Assembly: GCA_031268615.1 (NCBI GenBank)
Contig: JAIRWZ010000029.1
Location: forward strand, 1-13,854
Length of the DNA: 13,854 nucleotides
Source of the DNA: Actinomycetes bacterium
Lineage (GTDB): Bacteria; Actinomycetota; Coriobacteriia; WRKU01; WQUG01
Direction: 5' to 3'
In this document: piece by piece, positions 11,921 through 13,854 of the stretch
Numbering within the stretch: position 1 is the stretch's first letter
Layout of the letters: the number at the start of each line of letters is the position of its first letter
Program-made: the position numbers and the translations under genes
Notes under the pieces: model-generated
What the model was told of the DNA's origin: nothing
What the model saw: only the letters and a program-made list of their open reading frames with translations
Databases searched by the model: none

Positions 11921-12649
11921 ATGCTTGATTTTCAGTTCACCATAATCACCGGGCACTATGGGGTGGGCAAGACTAACCTGGCGCTGAACCTGGCGCGCGA
12001 CGCTGCTCTGTCCGGGCGAGGGCAGGTAATGCTGGTTGATTTGGACATCGTCAATCCCTATTTTCGGTCGTCAGACTACCCCCAACTGCTGGATGATTAT
12101 GGTATCCGTTTGGTTGCGCCGACCTTTGCGCGCACGACTTTGGAAAGTCCGTCGTTGCCGGCGGCGGTGTCGGCGGCGTTTGACCACGCGGGCCCGGTGT
12201 TTTTCGATGTGGGTGGCGATGACGATGGCGCAACGACACTGGGGCGCTATCGCAACGAAATCCAGACTCGCGCCGCAACCTTGAGGGAAAATCCGAACGG
12301 CTACGCCTTTCTCTATGTCGTCAACCGCTATCGCAATCTGTCTACCACCCCGACCGAAGCGGTTCTTCTGTTGCGTGAAATCGAGGCCGCTTGTGGTCTG
12401 ACTGCTACCGGTATCGTGAACAACTCGCACCTGCAGATTGAGACGACGCTGGATGTGGTGGCTGCCGCTGCCGACTTTGGCGTTGCAGTTGCGCGTCTGG
12501 CACGGTTGCCGCTGGTGGCGACCACTCTACCCGCTGCGCTGATGGACGCTGCTGCGACCGATACGCGTCTGGCACAGGCGCCGGGCGGCGCGGCGACCCT
12601 TGGCGAACTGCTGCCTATTCAGACTTTGGTGACGACACCGTGGTCATAG
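11921..12649 (+). CDS. P-loop ATPase of the ParA/MinD-like class, unknown role
   Basis: 242-aa soluble NTPase. The Walker A motif is GHYGVGKT (residues 10-17); the signature lysine of classical ParA/MinD (KGGxGK) is absent. The conserved block VDLDIVNPYFRSSD at about 39-52 and the FFDVGGDDDGA motif (Walker-B-like) are typical of uncharacterised ATP-binding proteins annotated as CobQ/CobB/MinD/ParA nucleotide-binding. There is no HTH, Fe-S motif or membrane segment. ATG 11921 is chosen because the P-loop begins a few residues later; a longer reading would cross the tRNA gene. The stop overlaps the MutY-like start by 10 bp, so the two are co-translated. I cannot assign a specific process. Confidence 0.82.
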   Translation: MLDFQFTIITGHYGVGKTNLALNLARDAALSGRGQVMLVDLDIVNPYFRSSDYPQLLDDYGIRLVAPTFARTTLESPSLPAAVSAAFDHAGPVFFDVGGDDDGATTLGRYRNEIQTRAATLRENPNGYAFLYVVNRYRNLSTTPTEAVLLLREIEAACGLTATGIVNNSHLQIETTLDVVAAAADFGVAVARLARLPLVATTLPAALMDAAATDTRLAQAPGGAATLGELLPIQTLVTTPWS

Positions 12650-13581
12650 CGAACGCGTCCAACCCGACCCCGTCCCCACAGCCGACCCCGTCCCCGCAAC
12701 CCACGCCGCGGGCGCCTTCGTCCCCGCAACCCACGCCGCGGGCGCCTTTGTCGCCACAACCCCCTCCCCTTGATGTGCTGATTGACACCGTGCTTGCCCA
12801 TGGCGCAGAGCGGTATCGCGACTTCCCCTGGCGCAATACGACTGACCCCTATGCCGTCCTGGTCAGCGAAGTCATGCTCCAGCAAACCCAGACCTCCCGC
12901 GTCCGCCGCTATTTCGAGGCCTGGATACGCCGCTTTCCCACTATCGACGCGCTGGCCGCCGCCGCGACCTCCGACGTTTTGGCCGCCTGGCAAGGCTTGG
13001 GCTACAACCGTCGCGCGCTGGCCTTGCACACGGCTGCCACTATCGTCAGCGAGTGCTTTGGTGGCGTCCTGCCCGACACGACCGATGAGCTGCGGAATCT
13101 GCCCGGCATTGGCCCGGCCACGGCCGCCGGTATTCTGGCTTTCGCGCACAACCGCCCGGCTGCCTATCTGGAGACCAACGTCCGTGCCGTCCTGTTGCAC
13201 GAAGTTTTTCCCGACCGAGACGGCGTGCCCGACCGTGAATTGTTTTCTCTGTTAGTACAATTGAGTGAGCGCGTCCATGCCCGACAAATTGGCGCGCGCC
13301 AGTGGAACTATGCACTGCTCGATTACGGCGCGCACCTAAAAGCGACGCTGCCAGTCAATCCCTCGCGACGCAGCAAACACCACAGTCGCCAGTCGCCGTA
13401 CGAGGGTTCGCGACGCCAAAAGCGCGCGCGCTTGCTGGAAGCAGTATTGGCAGAATCCGGACAGACGACCGCAGACCTTGCTCGTGCCTGTGGTTTTGAC
13501 CTCGCCATTGTCGAAGATGTGTTGGGTGACTTGCAGCGTGAAGGCTTCATCCACACAGAAAATAACCGTTGGTTCTCCTGA
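12640..13581 (+). CDS. mutY: MutY-like A/G-specific adenine glycosylase lacking the Fe-S cluster
   Basis: A 313-aa HhH-GPD DNA glycosylase, probably removing adenine mispaired with 8-oxoguanine. The catalytic Glu is in SEVMLQQTQ (E77), the DNA-adenine motif QGLGYNRRA is at 118-126, and the helix-hairpin-helix LPGIGPATAAGIL is at 154-166. The Asp expected soon after the HhH is Glu178 (YLETNV). After NYALLDYGA the four cluster cysteines are missing, replaced by a basic SRRSKHH..SPYEGSRR segment. The C-terminal 60 residues look like a small winged helix, and the NUDIX-like domain of classical MutY is absent. GTG 12640 has a weak GGTGA at proper spacing; GTG 12775 is an alternative start that would omit the Pro-rich repeat N-terminus. 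Confidence 0.88.
   Translation: MVIANASNPTPSPQPTPSPQPTPRAPSSPQPTPRAPLSPQPPPLDVLIDTVLAHGAERYRDFPWRNTTDPYAVLVSEVMLQQTQTSRVRRYFEAWIRRFPTIDALAAAATSDVLAAWQGLGYNRRALALHTAATIVSECFGGVLPDTTDELRNLPGIGPATAAGILAFAHNRPAAYLETNVRAVLLHEVFPDRDGVPDRELFSLLVQLSERVHARQIGARQWNYALLDYGAHLKATLPVNPSRRSKHHSRQSPYEGSRRQKRARLLEAVLAESGQTTADLARACGFDLAIVEDVLGDLQREGFIHTENNRWFS
12664..12760 (+). repeat. Tandem repeats encoding the Pro-rich N-terminus of the MutY-like protein
   Basis: Two 18-bp units (12664-12681, 12682-12699) run into 30-bp units at 12691-12720 and 12721-12750, which differ at one base, and a partial unit at 12751-12760. All unit lengths are multiples of 3, so copy changes keep the frame. The encoded repeats are PSPQPTP and SPQPTPRAP. 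The stretch is very C-rich on this strand. Confidence 0.8.
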
Positions 13582-13676
13582 AAATGTCACAACATCGTCA
13601 TGCCGGGATAAGACCTCGGTATCTCGCGCGCTGCGATCGATGTGCGAACTGTCTTAAGCCTGACCTCGTGCAGTGA

Positions 13677-13682
13677 TACACT
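13677..13682 (+). promoter_or_regulatory. Putative -10 box of a leaderless larB transcript
   Basis: TACACT ends 8 nt before ATG 13691; TTAAGC (13654-13659) at a 17-bp spacer is a weak -35. If leaderless initiation is wrong, GTG 13706 with AAGGATGAG upstream is the alternative start. Confidence 0.4.
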
Positions 13683-13690
13683 TACTTCTT

Positions 13691-13854
13691 ATGAAGGATG
13701 AGACTGTGAATGATTTACAACCTGCTGTCCCAGAGACACCGGACACCGCTGAACTTCGTGACGATTCGGGCTTGATTGACGTTCGTGTTGATCACGACCG
13801 TGCCATGCGTTGTGGTCTGCCCGAAGTCATTTTTGCCCAAAACAAGACGTCTCA
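13691..13854 (+). CDS. larB: Nickel-pincer cofactor biosynthesis protein LarB, 5' part only
   Basis: The first 54 codons of a gene cut by the window edge. The block VRVDHDRAMRCGLPEVIFAQNKT (about residues 31-53) matches the conserved VDHxRxxRxGxPEVIFxxxKT segment at the front of LarB proteins, which are related to PurE (AIR carboxylase). LarB carboxylates and hydrolyses nicotinic acid adenine dinucleotide in the first step of the nickel-pincer nucleotide cofactor used by lactate racemase and relatives. The N-terminal 30 residues are acidic and poorly conserved. It follows mutY by 109 bp with its own -10-like box. Whether larA, larC and larE follow cannot be seen. Confidence 0.85.
   Translation, partial: MKDETVNDLQPAVPETPDTAELRDDSGLIDVRVDHDRAMRCGLPEVIFAQNKTS

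Overview
The window is a bacterial chromosome segment of about 13.9 kb with roughly balanced GC. It holds eleven protein genes of ordinary size (one cut by the right edge), one probable 19-codon micro-gene, one tRNA and an unusual amount of repeat and palindrome DNA. Classical GGAGG-type ribosome binding sites, a lipoprotein, a YtrA/GntR-type ABC operon and several ATG starts lying 6-10 nt behind a -10 box (leaderless mRNAs) suggest a Gram-positive, probably actinobacterial, organism. Coriobacteriia is my best guess from the gene mix (Big_2 surface protein, P-loop ATPase, Fe-S-less MutY, LarB). That is inference, not proof.

Region 1 (1-2422, + strand): a palindrome-rich control region, a ROK sugar kinase and a ChvE/XylF-like sugar-binding lipoprotein form a sugar uptake unit. 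The ABC ATPase and permease genes expected next are absent. In their place (2430-2740) is a scrambled, internally deleted copy of sequence that is intact at 3887-5836. Region 2 (2755-3865): a secreted Big_2 Ig-like protein, ending at a strong hairpin that also closes the convergent operon. Region 3 (3887-5666, - strand): a phasin-like coiled-coil protein and an ABC1/UbiB kinase-like protein, preceded by a composite REP (BIME-like) palindrome. Region 4 (5867-9522, - strand): a tightly overlapped GntR regulator / ABC ATPase / ABC permease operon with a well-formed promoter and operator.

Region 5 (9717-10790, +): rlmN. Region 6 (10791-11800) has no ordinary gene but is full of signals. A 19-codon hydrophobic peptide gene on the - strand has an excellent SD and an exact anti-SD in its leader. 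It is met head-on by a promoter-driven structured RNA on the + strand, and a shared hairpin lies between them: a type I toxin-antitoxin-like layout. Beyond it are a DnaA-box-like cluster next to an AT-rich stretch, a 332-bp MITE-like element with perfect 14-bp terminal inverted repeats, and a 93-bp palindromic element. Region 7 (11801-13854): tRNA-Gly(CCC) on the - strand, diverging from a P-loop ATPase gene that overlaps a MutY-like glycosylase gene lacking the Fe-S cysteines, then the start of larB.

The most promising new biology is the micro-peptide/antisense locus at 10848-11197. Next come the repeat family sharing the word AGTGAGTACGTCC and the atypical MutY.
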